Of a DNA stretch of 64,000 nt, positions 1 to 8,538 are shown one piece after another; position 1 is the stretch's first letter; each line of letters starts with the position of its first letter. The notes beneath the pieces were generated by a model. It was not told the DNA's origin, made no database searches, and saw only the letters and a program-made list of their open reading frames with translations. Both the position numbers and the translations under genes were made by a program. The DNA comes from Bacillus_AB infantis_B (GTDB lineage: Bacteria > Bacillota > Bacilli > Bacillales > Cytobacillaceae), in the NCBI RefSeq assembly GCF_008180445.1, contig NZ_VTER01000001.1:1-64000 (forward strand). The letters are read 5' to 3'.

Positions 1-503
1 GTGCACGCATTATTCTTACACTTGTAGACATCAAAATCTTTTCGTTCTTTTACTTTTTCAAGAGTTTTCAAGCAATGAGGGCATTTCAGGATGACTTCCT
101 TGGAAAACTGGTTTTTTTGATTGAACACACATGCACACACCTTGCACTGATACTGCCCCTTGCCTCCATTATTGGCATAAAGGTAATCTCCCGGAGCACC
201 ACACTTTGGGCAGATTACATTGGACGGTACGGACGTTTTAGTGTTGGCATGGCGCCTTACCGGCTTCATTGGCTTTCCTTTCTGCTCGGAATACTCCGAC
301 AGAAGCACTTTGTAATCCAACTTTTGCAAGGTTTCAATGACCGGAAGGTCATCTACCTGAAGCTTTCGGTAAGGCTGGTTCACCGGCTGTTCCTTGGGCT
401 TATCAAACATATTTTTGCCGATAAGCAGGGTGAGAAGAGTTCGCAGAATTTGATCTTGGTACTTAATAAAAGTTAATAAATAGGTTATAATTTGAGGGTA
501 CAA
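1..503 (-). CDS. Transposase, N-terminal part (gene cut by window edge)
   Basis: The frame is open from a TTG at 503 to the left edge, so the catalytic domain lies outside the window. A GGAAG ribosome binding site sits 7 bases before the TTG. The visible part has a hydrophobic N-terminus followed by two zinc-ribbon-like blocks, CPKCGAP...QCKVC and CPHCLKT...YKCKNN. Such blocks precede the DDE domain in a group of Bacillus insertion-sequence transposases. I recognise the arrangement but cannot assign an IS family without the rest. Terminal inverted repeats were not identified. Confidence 0.75.
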   Translation of the reverse strand, partial: MYPQIITYLLTFIKYQDQILRTLLTLLIGKNMFDKPKEQPVNQPYRKLQVDDLPVIETLQKLDYKVLLSEYSEQKGKPMKPVRRHANTKTSVPSNVICPKCGAPGDYLYANNGGKGQYQCKVCACVFNQKNQFSKEVILKCPHCLKTLEKVKERKDFDVYKCKNNAC

Positions 504-666
504 CTTGTCACTTCCTTTCTGGGAATTGGGTGTGTGGTAACCTCAATTATCTCCAGAATTCAGGGGGTGGCAATTTTTTTGCTTAAAAAGCCCTCTCTGA
601 TAGGATTTTATAGCCTATTTCTTATAAAAGTTTTGACAATACGATTGCCTATTAGGGGGTGGAAAA

Positions 667-1236
667 ATGAGCAGAAAATGGTTTCCGGGAATATCAGCCG
701 CAGAAGAGATGTCCGATCATTCCAGTACGGTCAAAATGGTGATGGGTGCGATCCTTGGAGGCTTGGCGGCAATATTCCAATCAGCAGGGCTTTTCGGGGG
801 TGCAGGCTATGCGCTCAGCATCCTGACCACATGGCCAATCATTATAGCCTGCTTTCTATCGGTGCGGATCGGCCTGCTTACATATTTGCTCACAATTATG
901 ATGCTTGCTGTCCTCCAGCCTTCTGAGCTTTTCGTATTCCCATTTACCACCGGCTTGCTGGGCATCAGCATCGGCATTGCCCTCAATAAGCTGAAACGGA
1001 CTTTGACTGCCGTCATATTTGGGGCTGCATCCCTGACAGCCGGTATCTTATTCCTTTTGTATGTAGTTGGTTTTCCGATTCTTGGCCCTTCCCTGTCAGG
1101 ATATTCCGCATTGCTGACCGCCGGCCCAATATTCCTGTTTGGCCTTGCCTACAGCAGCATCTGGCTCTGGCTATCACTGGCAGCAATGAAGGCCCTTAAC
1201 CGGACAATACGGAAGAAATCCCCTGAGATGACATGA
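667..1236 (+). CDS. Integral membrane protein, unknown function
   Basis: A 189-residue protein with about five or six hydrophobic segments, a short polar N-terminus (residues 1-22) and a basic C-terminal tail. A GGGGGTGG ribosome binding site precedes the ATG. The segment layout resembles S components of ECF-type vitamin transporters, but no family motif is visible, so no substrate is proposed. It stands alone, with the transposase diverging upstream and nsrR converging downstream. Its promoter region adjoins the insertion element, so its upstream control may have been changed by the insertion. Confidence 0.7.
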   Translation: MSRKWFPGISAAEEMSDHSSTVKMVMGAILGGLAAIFQSAGLFGGAGYALSILTTWPIIIACFLSVRIGLLTYLLTIMMLAVLQPSELFVFPFTTGLLGISIGIALNKLKRTLTAVIFGAASLTAGILFLLYVVGFPILGPSLSGYSALLTAGPIFLFGLAYSSIWLWLSLAAMKALNRTIRKKSPEMT

Positions 1237-1237
1237 A

Positions 1238-1263
1238 AAAGGCTGCCATTCAAGGCAGCCTTT
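1238..1263 (-). terminator. Terminator of nsrR
   Basis: A 10-bp perfect stem (AAAGGCTGCC paired with GGCAGCCTTT) is followed on the minus strand by a run of T. The nsrR stop codon lies inside the loop, and the stem begins just after the convergent gene stops. It may also act for that gene, although the T-run on the plus strand is weak. Confidence 0.8.
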
Positions 1264-1726
1264 GATCATGGATTCCATCTTGTCCTTCTTCAGCTTTACG
1301 GGCAAAATATTCTTTCAGCATGGCTTTATTTTCAACAATATCTTCAAGTGTGTACTGATCCAGCACCTTTAAAAAACTTTCAAGCGCATGGTTTAAGATG
1401 TGCTTTAGAGAACATACCGGTGTGATCACACATTTATTTTTATGGTCAAAGCACTCAACAAGATAAAAATCCTCTTCTGTCTTCCTGACGATCTCCCCTA
1501 TATTGATTTCCGCCGGGAGCTTAGCGAGCTTGAATCCGCCGTTGCGGCCGCGTACTGTCCTTATATAGCCCATTTTTCCAAGATTATAGATGATTTTCAT
1601 TAGATGGTTCTTTGAAATATCGTAAGCTTCAGCGATTTCTTTTATGTTGACGAGCTTATCATTTTGATGTGATGCGAGATATATTAATACTCTTATTGAA
1701 TAATCCGAATAGGTTGTAAGTCTCAT
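1250..1726 (-). CDS. nsrR: NsrR, nitric-oxide-sensing Rrf2-family repressor
   Basis: A 158-residue Rrf2-family regulator. The N-terminal winged helix-turn-helix spans about residues 1-75 (RLTTYSDYSIRVLIYLA, then the GRNGGFKLA wing). The sensor segment carries Cys92, Cys99 and Cys105, the expected ligands of the NO-sensitive iron-sulfur cluster. In the B. subtilis family NsrR represses hmp and nitrite or nitrate respiration genes until NO destroys the cluster. It is divergent from hmp, and the intergenic region holds two matching boxes, so it probably controls the neighbour directly. The start is an ATG behind a TGAGGG site. Confidence 0.93.
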   Translation of the reverse strand: MRLTTYSDYSIRVLIYLASHQNDKLVNIKEIAEAYDISKNHLMKIIYNLGKMGYIRTVRGRNGGFKLAKLPAEINIGEIVRKTEEDFYLVECFDHKNKCVITPVCSLKHILNHALESFLKVLDQYTLEDIVENKAMLKEYFARKAEEGQDGIHDQRLP

Positions 1727-1808
1727 GATTTTCCCTCACATTCTGTTCTCCCCCCATCTTATCATAATTGTGAACAAATCTTAAACTTTGCTGTCCTGCA
1801 CTTCAAAA

Positions 1809-1825
1809 GATGTATTTGAAATATT
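1809..1825. promoter_or_regulatory. Putative NsrR box 1
   Basis: GATGTATTTGAAATATT resembles the partly palindromic ATRTATYTTAAATAYAT element bound by Bacillus NsrR. It lies upstream of hmp and shares the core GATGTATTnnAAATA with box 2. Assigned by pattern and context only. Confidence 0.65.
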
Positions 1826-1855
1826 GCTTTTTAGTTATTTGGTCACTAAAATAAA

Positions 1856-1872
1856 GATGTATTCAAAATACT
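1856..1872. promoter_or_regulatory. Putative NsrR box 2
   Basis: GATGTATTCAAAATACT is the second copy, starting 47 bases after box 1 and ending 25 bases before the hmp ATG. It lies where the -10 region of hmp would be expected, which fits repression by occlusion. Confidence 0.7.
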
Positions 1873-1897
1873 ACTTAAGCAAAGAAGGGATTCAGCA

Positions 1898-3112
1898 ATG
1901 TTATCTCGAAAAACAATTGACACTATCGTATCTACCGTTCCTGTATTGGAAGTGAAAGGAACGGAAATAACAACCGTCTTCTACCGTAACTTATTTTCAA
2001 GTCATCCGGAGTTATTGAATATCTTCAATCATGCCAACCAGCAGAAAGGCAGGCAGCAGACCGCTCTTGCTAATACAATCCTGGCAGCCGCCGTTTATAT
2101 TGATAACCTGGAAGCAATCATCCCTGCAGTGAAACAAATCGCCCACAAACATAGAAGCCTTGGAGTCAAGCCGGAACATTATCCGATTGTAGGAGAGCAT
2201 CTCCTCGGAGCAATCAAGGAAGTGCTTGGCGACGCGGCAACTGATGAGATCATCGGAGCATGGGCAGATGCCTATGGCGTAATTGCCGACGCATTTATCG
2301 GCATCGAGAAGGAAATGTATGAAGAAGCAGCCAGCCAGCCTGCAGGGTGGAATGATTTCAAGGAGTTTACAGTCACAGAAAAAGTGAAAGAAAGCGATGT
2401 TATCACCAGCTTCTACTTAAAGCCTTCAGACGGTTCAACTGTTCCAGCCTTCTTACCTGGCCAGTATATTACCGTGCGCATCGGCATCCCTGGCGAAGAA
2501 TATCTGATGAACCGGCAGTACAGCCTTTCAGCAGCACCCGGCAAAGACTTTTTTCGGATTTCTGTCAAACGGGAAGCAGAAAAAAATAACCCTGAGGGCA
2601 AGGTCTCCAATTATCTTCATGATGCTGTTGAAACAGGCAGCATTATAGAAGTTACGGCCCCAGCCGGTGACTTTGTACTAGCGGCAGATGCTAATGAACC
2701 GGCCGTGTTTCTTAGCGGCGGTGTCGGCATCACTCCTTTCATGAGCATGATCGGCGCGATTTCTGAAGCAAACCCCGGCCGCCGGGTGGAATTCATCCAT
2801 GCCTCAAGAAGCAGCAGCCACCAGCCGTTCAAAGAGGAACTGTCCTCACTTAAAGCTAAACTTGAAAACAGCACGCTTCTGTATGTATACGAAAAAACTA
2901 AGGAAACTGACCGCCAGGATGCCTGCTTTGCTAAAGAAGGCTATATAGATGCAGACTTCCTCCGCGAAATCCTGATTGATGGTGCAGACTATTATGTGTG
3001 CGGGCCGGTGCCATTCCTCCGTGCCATTGTAAAAGGATTAAAAGAGCTGCATGTCGAAGAATCCAAGATTCACTTTGAATTCTTTGGTCCCTCATTGAAT
3101 CTGGAAGATTAG
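1898..3112 (+). CDS. hmp: Flavohemoprotein, nitric oxide dioxygenase
   Basis: A 404-residue cytoplasmic enzyme that oxidises NO to nitrate using O2 and NAD(P)H. The globin domain (about 1-140) has distal Tyr29, Gln53 and proximal His85. The FAD domain has RQYSLS, the NAD domain has GGVGITPFMS, and the C-terminus carries the family signature EFFGPS. Length is normal for Hmp. It follows two NsrR-like boxes and ends at a strong terminator, so it is a single-gene unit controlled by the divergent nsrR. Confidence 0.96.
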   Translation: MLSRKTIDTIVSTVPVLEVKGTEITTVFYRNLFSSHPELLNIFNHANQQKGRQQTALANTILAAAVYIDNLEAIIPAVKQIAHKHRSLGVKPEHYPIVGEHLLGAIKEVLGDAATDEIIGAWADAYGVIADAFIGIEKEMYEEAASQPAGWNDFKEFTVTEKVKESDVITSFYLKPSDGSTVPAFLPGQYITVRIGIPGEEYLMNRQYSLSAAPGKDFFRISVKREAEKNNPEGKVSNYLHDAVETGSIIEVTAPAGDFVLAADANEPAVFLSGGVGITPFMSMIGAISEANPGRRVEFIHASRSSSHQPFKEELSSLKAKLENSTLLYVYEKTKETDRQDACFAKEGYIDADFLREILIDGADYYVCGPVPFLRAIVKGLKELHVEESKIHFEFFGPSLNLED

Positions 3113-3125
3113 GAATATATGAAAA

Positions 3126-3168
3126 GAAAGAAGCTGGCGTCCCTTGATAGGCTCGTCAGCTTCTTTTT
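3126..3168 (+). terminator. Terminator of hmp
   Basis: A long stem (AAGAAGCTGgCG paired with CGtCAGCTTCTT, one mismatch) is followed by TTTTT 14 bases after the hmp stop codon. Confidence 0.85.
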
Positions 3169-3353
3169 GGTGCGGTTTGAGAGCAGATATAGTGTCGGGG
3201 CTTGGGTAATCTCCGTGTGAAAATGAGAATGTGCGGCAAATTTGGTGATTTTCAGGGGAATACCGGCCGTTATTGTCGGCAGTTAAAGCAATTTAGGAAT
3301 TTTATTGAGTTTACAGCCGGTAATGCTGGCTGCCTGGTATGGCTGGCAGTTAG

Positions 3354-3855
3354 GAGCAGCGGCCTATTCCTGTTTTTCTATCAAAAGTGTGGTTATTTCA
3401 ATCATTTGCGGGATTATTTTAATCAATCCGACCGATAATTTAATCAAACTTCCAATTATTCTACCATTTCAGCAAAACCAGGCCTCATTCGATGGTTCCG
3501 ATGGGTATCCGGCACCGCTAAGCTTCCAAGAGCAGTGGCCTATTTCTGTTTTTCTATCAAAGTGCTGGTTATTTCAATCATTTGCGGGATTATTTTAATC
3601 AATCCGCCCGATAATTTAATCAAACTGCCAATTATTCTACCATTTCAGTAAAACCAGGCCTCATCCTGCGGTTTCAATGGGTATCCGGCACTGCTAAACT
3701 TTCCTGAGCAGCGGCCTGTTTCTGTTTTTCTATCAAAGTGTGGTTTATTTCAATCATTTGCGGGATTATTTTAATCAATCCACCCGATAATTTAATCAAA
3801 CTTCCAATTATTCTACCATTTCAACAAAACCAGACCTCATTCGGCGGTTCCGATA
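3354..3855. repeat. 176-bp tandem repeat, about 2.9 copies, non-coding
   Basis: Copies start at 3354, 3530 and 3706 (GAGCAG at each), exactly 176 bp apart. The third breaks off near 3855. Copies differ at scattered positions. The first half of each unit contains four consecutive 20-22 nt segments of the form ATTATTtnAATCA, so an older short repeat seems nested in the long one. Short open frames cross it on the plus strand, but none has a ribosome binding site or resembles a protein. It fills the gap between hmp and sirC, whose 3' ends converge here. No hairpin terminator is seen for sirC before the array. Confidence 0.9.
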
Positions 3856-3943
3856 ACTCCCTTGCACAAACCCTGATGCCTCAAACGATCTCGCCGACCT
3901 TAGTACAGCATCACCATACCACTTCACTATCTTCCCTCACACT

Positions 3944-4552
3944 CTACGCCATCCCCCTTATTTCCGCCGCCTTTTCCTCCTGCTTGCTCTCGCTCAATCG
4001 GTATTCATCCTCCAGCAGGCTCCAAAGCAGCCGGTCTTTTTCTTCGGCGGGAAGATCCAGGCTCTTTATTGCCAGCCGGCATTTCCCGAGGAATTCTGTA
4101 TACACAGACCATGACTCGTCAAAGAGCACCTCTAATTCTTTTTTCAGCTTCCGTGTCAGCTTTGGGCTGGTGCCGCCTGAAGTCACAGCAATCTGGAGAC
4201 CGCCCCTCCGGACTCTTGCCGGAAAAGTGACATTCCCGGTTTCAAATTCGTCAACTACACAAACGAGCTGATTGGCCGGAAGAGCCTTCTGCAGCTCATC
4301 ATTGGCACTCCGGTCATTTGTGGCCAGTATTGCTAAGAAAGCATCAGCGAAATCAGCGGCCTTGGCCTTACGTTCAATGAGATCATATCCTTTACTATCA
4401 GCTATCAATAGAGCTTCCTCCGAAAATGCGGGGGCAACGAAAGTGATGTCAGCCCCCTCCTCTTCCAGCAAGCGCGCCTTCCTGGCCGCAATCCTGCCGC
4501 CTCCAGCAATGACAACTTTTTTCCCTCTAAGATCAATGAACAGGGGCTGCAT
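3944..4552 (-). CDS. sirC: Precorrin-2 dehydrogenase (siroheme synthesis)
   Basis: A 202-residue NAD-dependent enzyme oxidising precorrin-2 to sirohydrochlorin, equivalent to YlnF. The Rossmann segment lies at the N-terminus (KKVVIAGGGRIAARKA), and the family segment VTSGGTSPKLTRKLKKELE at about 130-150. The ATG at 4552 is chosen because AAAGGAGGAG sits just upstream; an in-frame ATG 36 bases earlier has no such site. It overlaps the end of sirB by 20 bases and is the last gene of the sulfate operon. Confidence 0.92.
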   Translation of the reverse strand: MQPLFIDLRGKKVVIAGGGRIAARKARLLEEEGADITFVAPAFSEEALLIADSKGYDLIERKAKAADFADAFLAILATNDRSANDELQKALPANQLVCVVDEFETGNVTFPARVRRGGLQIAVTSGGTSPKLTRKLKKELEVLFDESWSVYTEFLGKCRLAIKSLDLPAEEKDRLLWSLLEDEYRLSESKQEEKAAEIRGMA

Positions 4553-5282
4553 CCTTCTCCTCCTTTCCTGCTGCACGGGCAATGACAATTTCCTCTATTG
4601 CAGAATGCCTGCTCAATGCGCCGGTATGTACGATCTGCATACCCTGCTTTTTCTTTTTCCTCACCGCATTCTCAATTTCACTAAGAAGGAGCCCGCCGAA
4701 CAATAGATAAGGGACAACTATGATCCTTCCACTGCTATCAGCACATACTTCCTCAAGCCCTGCACCGAAAGATGGGGAAGCGGCAGCCAGAAAGCAGACT
4801 TTCACCCTGGCGCCAATCTTAGCAGCAACGCCCCTTCTAATCTCTTCAAACGCTTCAAGAACAGAAGGATCGCTGCTCCCCCTCCCAACAAGCAAAACAA
4901 AATCGTCTTTGGAAAGCACCAATGCCTCCTGAAATATCAATTCACAAACTGCATGAATGATCGCCTGCTGGACACCGAAGGGATCTGCCATTTCAACCGG
5001 TACATCCGGAAAAATATTTTTTAACTTTTCCAGAACATCCGGGATATCTTCTTTTATATGCCCCGCTGATAATAGAAAGATCGGGACCACCCTGATAGAG
5101 GTGGCCCCCCGGTGAATACAATTTCCGTAAGCTTCGCCGATTGATGGTTCTGCAAGCTCCAAAAAACTCATTTCCTGGATCGGTGCGGCAGATTTCCCAA
5201 TGATTCTATTCAAAAAGTCCCTTGCTTCCTGTGCCCCTTTTTTCGAGCGTGTGCCGTGGCCTATATAAAGGATCGCTTCCAT
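4533..5282 (-). CDS. sirB: Sirohydrochlorin ferrochelatase
   Basis: A 249-residue CbiX/SirB-type chelatase inserting Fe2+ into sirohydrochlorin to give siroheme, the cofactor of the sulfite reductase encoded upstream. The metal-binding histidines are visible in GHGTRSKKG (residue 9) and SAGHIKEDIP. A second half-domain follows, as in long-form family members. AAAGGAGGAGGG precedes the ATG. It lies 12 bases after sumT and overlaps sirC. Confidence 0.92.
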   Translation of the reverse strand: MEAILYIGHGTRSKKGAQEARDFLNRIIGKSAAPIQEMSFLELAEPSIGEAYGNCIHRGATSIRVVPIFLLSAGHIKEDIPDVLEKLKNIFPDVPVEMADPFGVQQAIIHAVCELIFQEALVLSKDDFVLLVGRGSSDPSVLEAFEEIRRGVAAKIGARVKVCFLAAASPSFGAGLEEVCADSSGRIIVVPYLLFGGLLLSEIENAVRKKKKQGMQIVHTGALSRHSAIEEIVIARAAGKEEKDAAPVH

Positions 5283-5294
5283 TTCCCTCCTCCT

Positions 5295-6074
5295 TTAAAT
5301 CCCCTGGATAACTGGGAGCCGGGGTGCGATTTCTTCTTCGAACCAATGAAGCTTTTTATGCAGCTTAACGACCTCCCCGATAACAATCATACTCGGATTG
5401 CTGATGCCGGACCGTTCAACCAGCGGCACAATCGTCTCAAGCGTCCCAGCTACGGTCTGCTGGTCAGATAGCGTGCCCCAGTGAACAAGTGCAATCGGCG
5501 TTTCCTTTTCTTTTCCATTTTCGAGAAGCCTGGCAACGATATTAGGAAGATGGGAAACTCCCATATACACACAGATTGTGTCAACGGCCCTGGCAAGATG
5601 GCCCCATTGATGCTCTGCCTCCATGTCCCCAGCCTGATGGCCTGTCACAAAGGCGAAGCTTTTGCTTAGGGTACGGTGCGTGACAGGGATTCCTGCGTAG
5701 GCAGCAGCCCCGATGCCAGCCGTTATCCCGGGAACTATTTCAAATCCGATATCATTAATGGCGCATTCCTCGGCCTCTTCCCCTCCGCGGCCGAACACGA
5801 AAGGATCTCCGCCTTTCAATCTGACAACATTCAGTCCCTTTTTGGCGAATTTCACAAGGAACCGGCTGATTGTTTCCTGTTTCATTGTATGATAATGGGG
5901 GAGCTTGCCGCAGTAAATCAGCTGGGCTGTTTCTTTCGCGTATTCAAGGAGCTCCGGATTCACCAGCCGGTCATAAAGGATGACATCCGCCTGCCGGATA
6001 CAGCGCAGCCCTTTTACCGTTATCAGCTCGGCATCCCCCGGTCCTGCTCCTACCAAATATACTTTTCCTGGCAT
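5295..6074 (-). CDS. sumT: Uroporphyrinogen-III C-methyltransferase
   Basis: A SAM-dependent enzyme of 259 residues converting uroporphyrinogen III to precorrin-2, the first step toward siroheme (YlnD equivalent). It shows GKVYLVGAGPGD at the N-terminus, the VVRLKGGDPFVFGRGGEE loop and GITAGIGAAAYAGIPVTHR. The ATG at 6074 is preferred to a GTG 9 bases upstream because of the spacing from GAAAGGGTGG. It begins two bases after the DUF3906 stop codon. Confidence 0.93.
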   Translation of the reverse strand: MPGKVYLVGAGPGDAELITVKGLRCIRQADVILYDRLVNPELLEYAKETAQLIYCGKLPHYHTMKQETISRFLVKFAKKGLNVVRLKGGDPFVFGRGGEEAEECAINDIGFEIVPGITAGIGAAAYAGIPVTHRTLSKSFAFVTGHQAGDMEAEHQWGHLARAVDTICVYMGVSHLPNIVARLLENGKEKETPIALVHWGTLSDQQTVAGTLETIVPLVERSGISNPSMIVIGEVVKLHKKLHWFEEEIAPRLPVIQGI

Positions 6075-6076
6075 CA

Positions 6077-6295
6077 CTACCACCCTTTCTCATCTTCATC
6101 AAAAATATAGCCTGCCGTTTTTGCAGCCCGCTTTTTTTCGCGGAGGGCAACTTCCTGTACACCGGGTTCTTTCAAATAAAATTTCTCCAGCTCAACATCC
6201 AATTGGCGGAAAGCCGCCTCGTCATTTTCAGCGAGGATGACGGCGGCAATCTCTTTTTCTTCCAGCTGTACACTGAATCTATAAAGATAGGCCAT
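6077..6295 (-). CDS. DUF3906 family small protein
   Basis: A 72-residue protein beginning MAYLYRFSVQLEEKEIAAV and ending in an acidic tail (DEDEKGW). It resembles the DUF3906 family, which has no established function. The ATG at 6295 is inside the end of the sulfite reductase gene (17-base overlap), and its stop is two bases from the sumT start, so translation is probably coupled on both sides. Its position between the siroheme enzyme and siroheme synthesis suggests a helper role in that step; this is inference. Confidence 0.8.
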   Translation of the reverse strand: MAYLYRFSVQLEEKEIAAVILAENDEAAFRQLDVELEKFYLKEPGVQEVALREKKRAAKTAGYIFDEDEKGW

Positions 6296-7910
6296 GGGCT
6301 TCTCTTCCCAAAATAATATCAAGCTGCTGCTGGAAAAGCTCCAGGCCGGCCCTGCCGACAAAATCGAAGAAGGATTCCCCTGCTGACTTTTCTTTTTTGA
6401 AAAATTGCAGCAATTCCTCAAGCACATCGGCCAGCTTTTCCGCTTCTACTTTCCCTTTCAGCTTTTCATTGAATTTGCCGCCGGCATTAAGCGTTCCTCC
6501 TACATAGATTTCGTAAGCTTCCACCATTTCCTTGTTCTCATTCCGCACCTTCATTCCCTGCAGGCCGATGTCGGCAATCTGCCTTTGGCCGCAGGAGTTC
6601 GGGCAGCCAACCATATGGATCCTGACCGGCACATCCAGGGTGATCCGGTTATCCAGCTCCTCAGCTATTACGCGCATCCTTTCTTTAGTTTCAACAAGTG
6701 CCAGATTGCAATATTCAATCCCGGTGCAGGAAACCGCGTGGCCGATAAAGGAATTGGGATTGATGGTGATGCGGCTGAAAATCGGTTCTTGGAGCAGTGC
6801 TTCAACGTTTTCCTCAGGTATATTGGGAATGATCAGGTTCTGCGAATTGCACGTCCTGATTTCTCCATTCCCATAATGGGCAGAAATGCGGGAAAGCTCG
6901 AATACTTCATCAGCCGACAAACGCCCCACCGGTACATTGAACCCAAGGAACTTCAGGCCTGGCTGTTTCTGGTCATGGATACCGTAGAAATAGCCGGCAT
7001 TCCAGCCTCCTGCAGGCTCTGTTCCTTTTTCAGGTAGAGGCCCTGTGTACTCCAGAAGCTTTTCCTTGAATTTCTCCGGACCCCAGTCTGCCATAAGAAA
7101 TTTGAGTCTGGCCAGATGCCTTTTTTCCCGGTATCCGTAGTCCCTGAATATCGTTGTTACGGCAATGGCTGTTTCCAGCGTGCGCTCAGGTTCAATGAAT
7201 ACATCCAGCGTTTCTGCCAGATAAGGCCGGGAAGAAAGTCCGCCGCCAACCTTCAGGTGGAACCCTTTTCTCTCATCGCCATCAATCACCTTGACCGCCG
7301 GGGTGAAAGATACACAGTTGATTTCCGCATTAGAAGCATTATGCAGATTAGCTGAAATTGACATTTTATATTTTCTTGGCAGATTGGAGAAATCTTCATT
7401 TTTCTGAAAATAAGTATATACTTCTTTAACAATCTCAGTGGTATCAAACAATTCGTGCGGATCAAGCCCGGCAATCGGATTGCCGACAATCGTCCTTGTA
7501 ATGTCACCGCATGCCCCTGCACTCGAAAGGCCGACAGCCCCCAGCCTGTTGAAAATATCAGGGATCTGGCTGATTTCAAGCCAATGGAATTGGATAGCCT
7601 GCCTTGTTGTAATATCAAAGACGCCGCGCCCGTAGTCCCGGGCAATTCCGGCCAAAGCATCAACCTGCGGCTTCGTCAGGATGCCGGAGGGGACGTTCAC
7701 CCTCATCATGAAATAGCCGTCCTCCTTCGGGCGCTGCAGGTACAAGCCAGCCCATTTGAACAGGTCCCACTGATCCTTCGGGATGGATTCAAAGCCGTTT
7801 GCAGCATAATAAGGAATATCATTCAGAATTTCAAGTCCGTCTTTTTCCAGCTTTGCTTTCTCTGTTTTATTCAGCTTTTCATTATCCTCCCAATGCTTTA
7901 CATATGCCAT
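6279..7910 (-). CDS. Siroheme/4Fe-4S sulfite (or nitrite) reductase, ferredoxin type
   Basis: A 543-residue protein with the duplicated reductase fold: an N-terminal half with GYFMMRVNVPSGILT, and cluster-binding motifs CTGIEYC and GCPNSCGQ at about residues 390-440. These belong to ferredoxin-dependent sulfite and nitrite reductases (NirA/Sir type). Placement between APS kinase and siroheme synthesis in a SAM-riboswitch operon favours sulfite to sulfide. B. subtilis uses a separate CysI/CysJ pair instead, so the electron donor here is probably ferredoxin or flavodoxin. AAGGAGGGG precedes the ATG. Confidence 0.88.
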   Translation of the reverse strand: MAYVKHWEDNEKLNKTEKAKLEKDGLEILNDIPYYAANGFESIPKDQWDLFKWAGLYLQRPKEDGYFMMRVNVPSGILTKPQVDALAGIARDYGRGVFDITTRQAIQFHWLEISQIPDIFNRLGAVGLSSAGACGDITRTIVGNPIAGLDPHELFDTTEIVKEVYTYFQKNEDFSNLPRKYKMSISANLHNASNAEINCVSFTPAVKVIDGDERKGFHLKVGGGLSSRPYLAETLDVFIEPERTLETAIAVTTIFRDYGYREKRHLARLKFLMADWGPEKFKEKLLEYTGPLPEKGTEPAGGWNAGYFYGIHDQKQPGLKFLGFNVPVGRLSADEVFELSRISAHYGNGEIRTCNSQNLIIPNIPEENVEALLQEPIFSRITINPNSFIGHAVSCTGIEYCNLALVETKERMRVIAEELDNRITLDVPVRIHMVGCPNSCGQRQIADIGLQGMKVRNENKEMVEAYEIYVGGTLNAGGKFNEKLKGKVEAEKLADVLEELLQFFKKEKSAGESFFDFVGRAGLELFQQQLDIILGREAHGLSL

Positions 7911-7922
7911 TCTTTCCCCTCC

Positions 7923-8525
7923 TTAAATGATTCCCTGTTCTTTTAAATAGAATAATATCTTTTCAGCTGCCTCTTCCGGAGAAAGCTGGTCAGTCCGAAT
8001 GATGATTTCCGGGTCTTCCGGCTCCTCGTAAGGAGCATCGATCCCCGTGAACCCTTTAATCTCTCCGCGCCGTGCTTTTTGGTACAGCTGCTTAGGATCC
8101 CGCTTTTCACACTCTTCCAAGGGGCAGTCAATGAAGACTTCTATGAACTCCCCTTTTTCCGGAAAAAGGCTCCGCACCAGTTCCCTGTCCTTCCGATAAG
8201 GCGAAATGAATGCTGTACAGACAATCTGGCCGCTGTCAGTAAACAGCTTAGCCACTTCACCGATCCGGCGGATATTTTCATTCCTGTCTTCTTCTAAGAA
8301 TCCGAGGTCGCGGTTCAGTCCATGGCGGATATTATCGCCATCGAGGACATATTCATCAATGCCATCCTTGAAAAGCCGGTGGCTGACGATATTGGCTATG
8401 GTCGATTTGCCCGATCCGGACAGCCCTGTCAGCCAGAGCACACAGCTGGCATGGCCGTTTTGCGCCATCCTCTCTTCTTTTGTTACTGCTGCTTCATGCC
8501 ATGTAAGATTCAGTGATTGTGCCAT
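7923..8525 (-). CDS. cysC: Adenylylsulfate (APS) kinase
   Basis: A 200-residue kinase phosphorylating APS to PAPS. The P-loop LTGLSGSGKST lies at about residues 31-41, followed by DGDNIRHGLNRDLGF and the FISPYRKDRE segment of the family. It lies 13 bases after sat, whose product it uses. Length is normal. Confidence 0.95.
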   Translation of the reverse strand: MAQSLNLTWHEAAVTKEERMAQNGHASCVLWLTGLSGSGKSTIANIVSHRLFKDGIDEYVLDGDNIRHGLNRDLGFLEEDRNENIRRIGEVAKLFTDSGQIVCTAFISPYRKDRELVRSLFPEKGEFIEVFIDCPLEECEKRDPKQLYQKARRGEIKGFTGIDAPYEEPEDPEIIIRTDQLSPEEAAEKILFYLKEQGII

Positions 8526-8538
8526 GCATTCTTCCTCC

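Noticed and set aside
75..476. 133-codon plus-strand frame at the left edge
   Set aside because: It is the shadow of the transposase frame on the other strand; the minus strand has zinc-ribbon motifs and a ribosome binding site.
3202..4271. Plus-strand frames across the 176-bp repeat
   Set aside because: They repeat because the DNA repeats, lack ribosome sites and resemble no protein.
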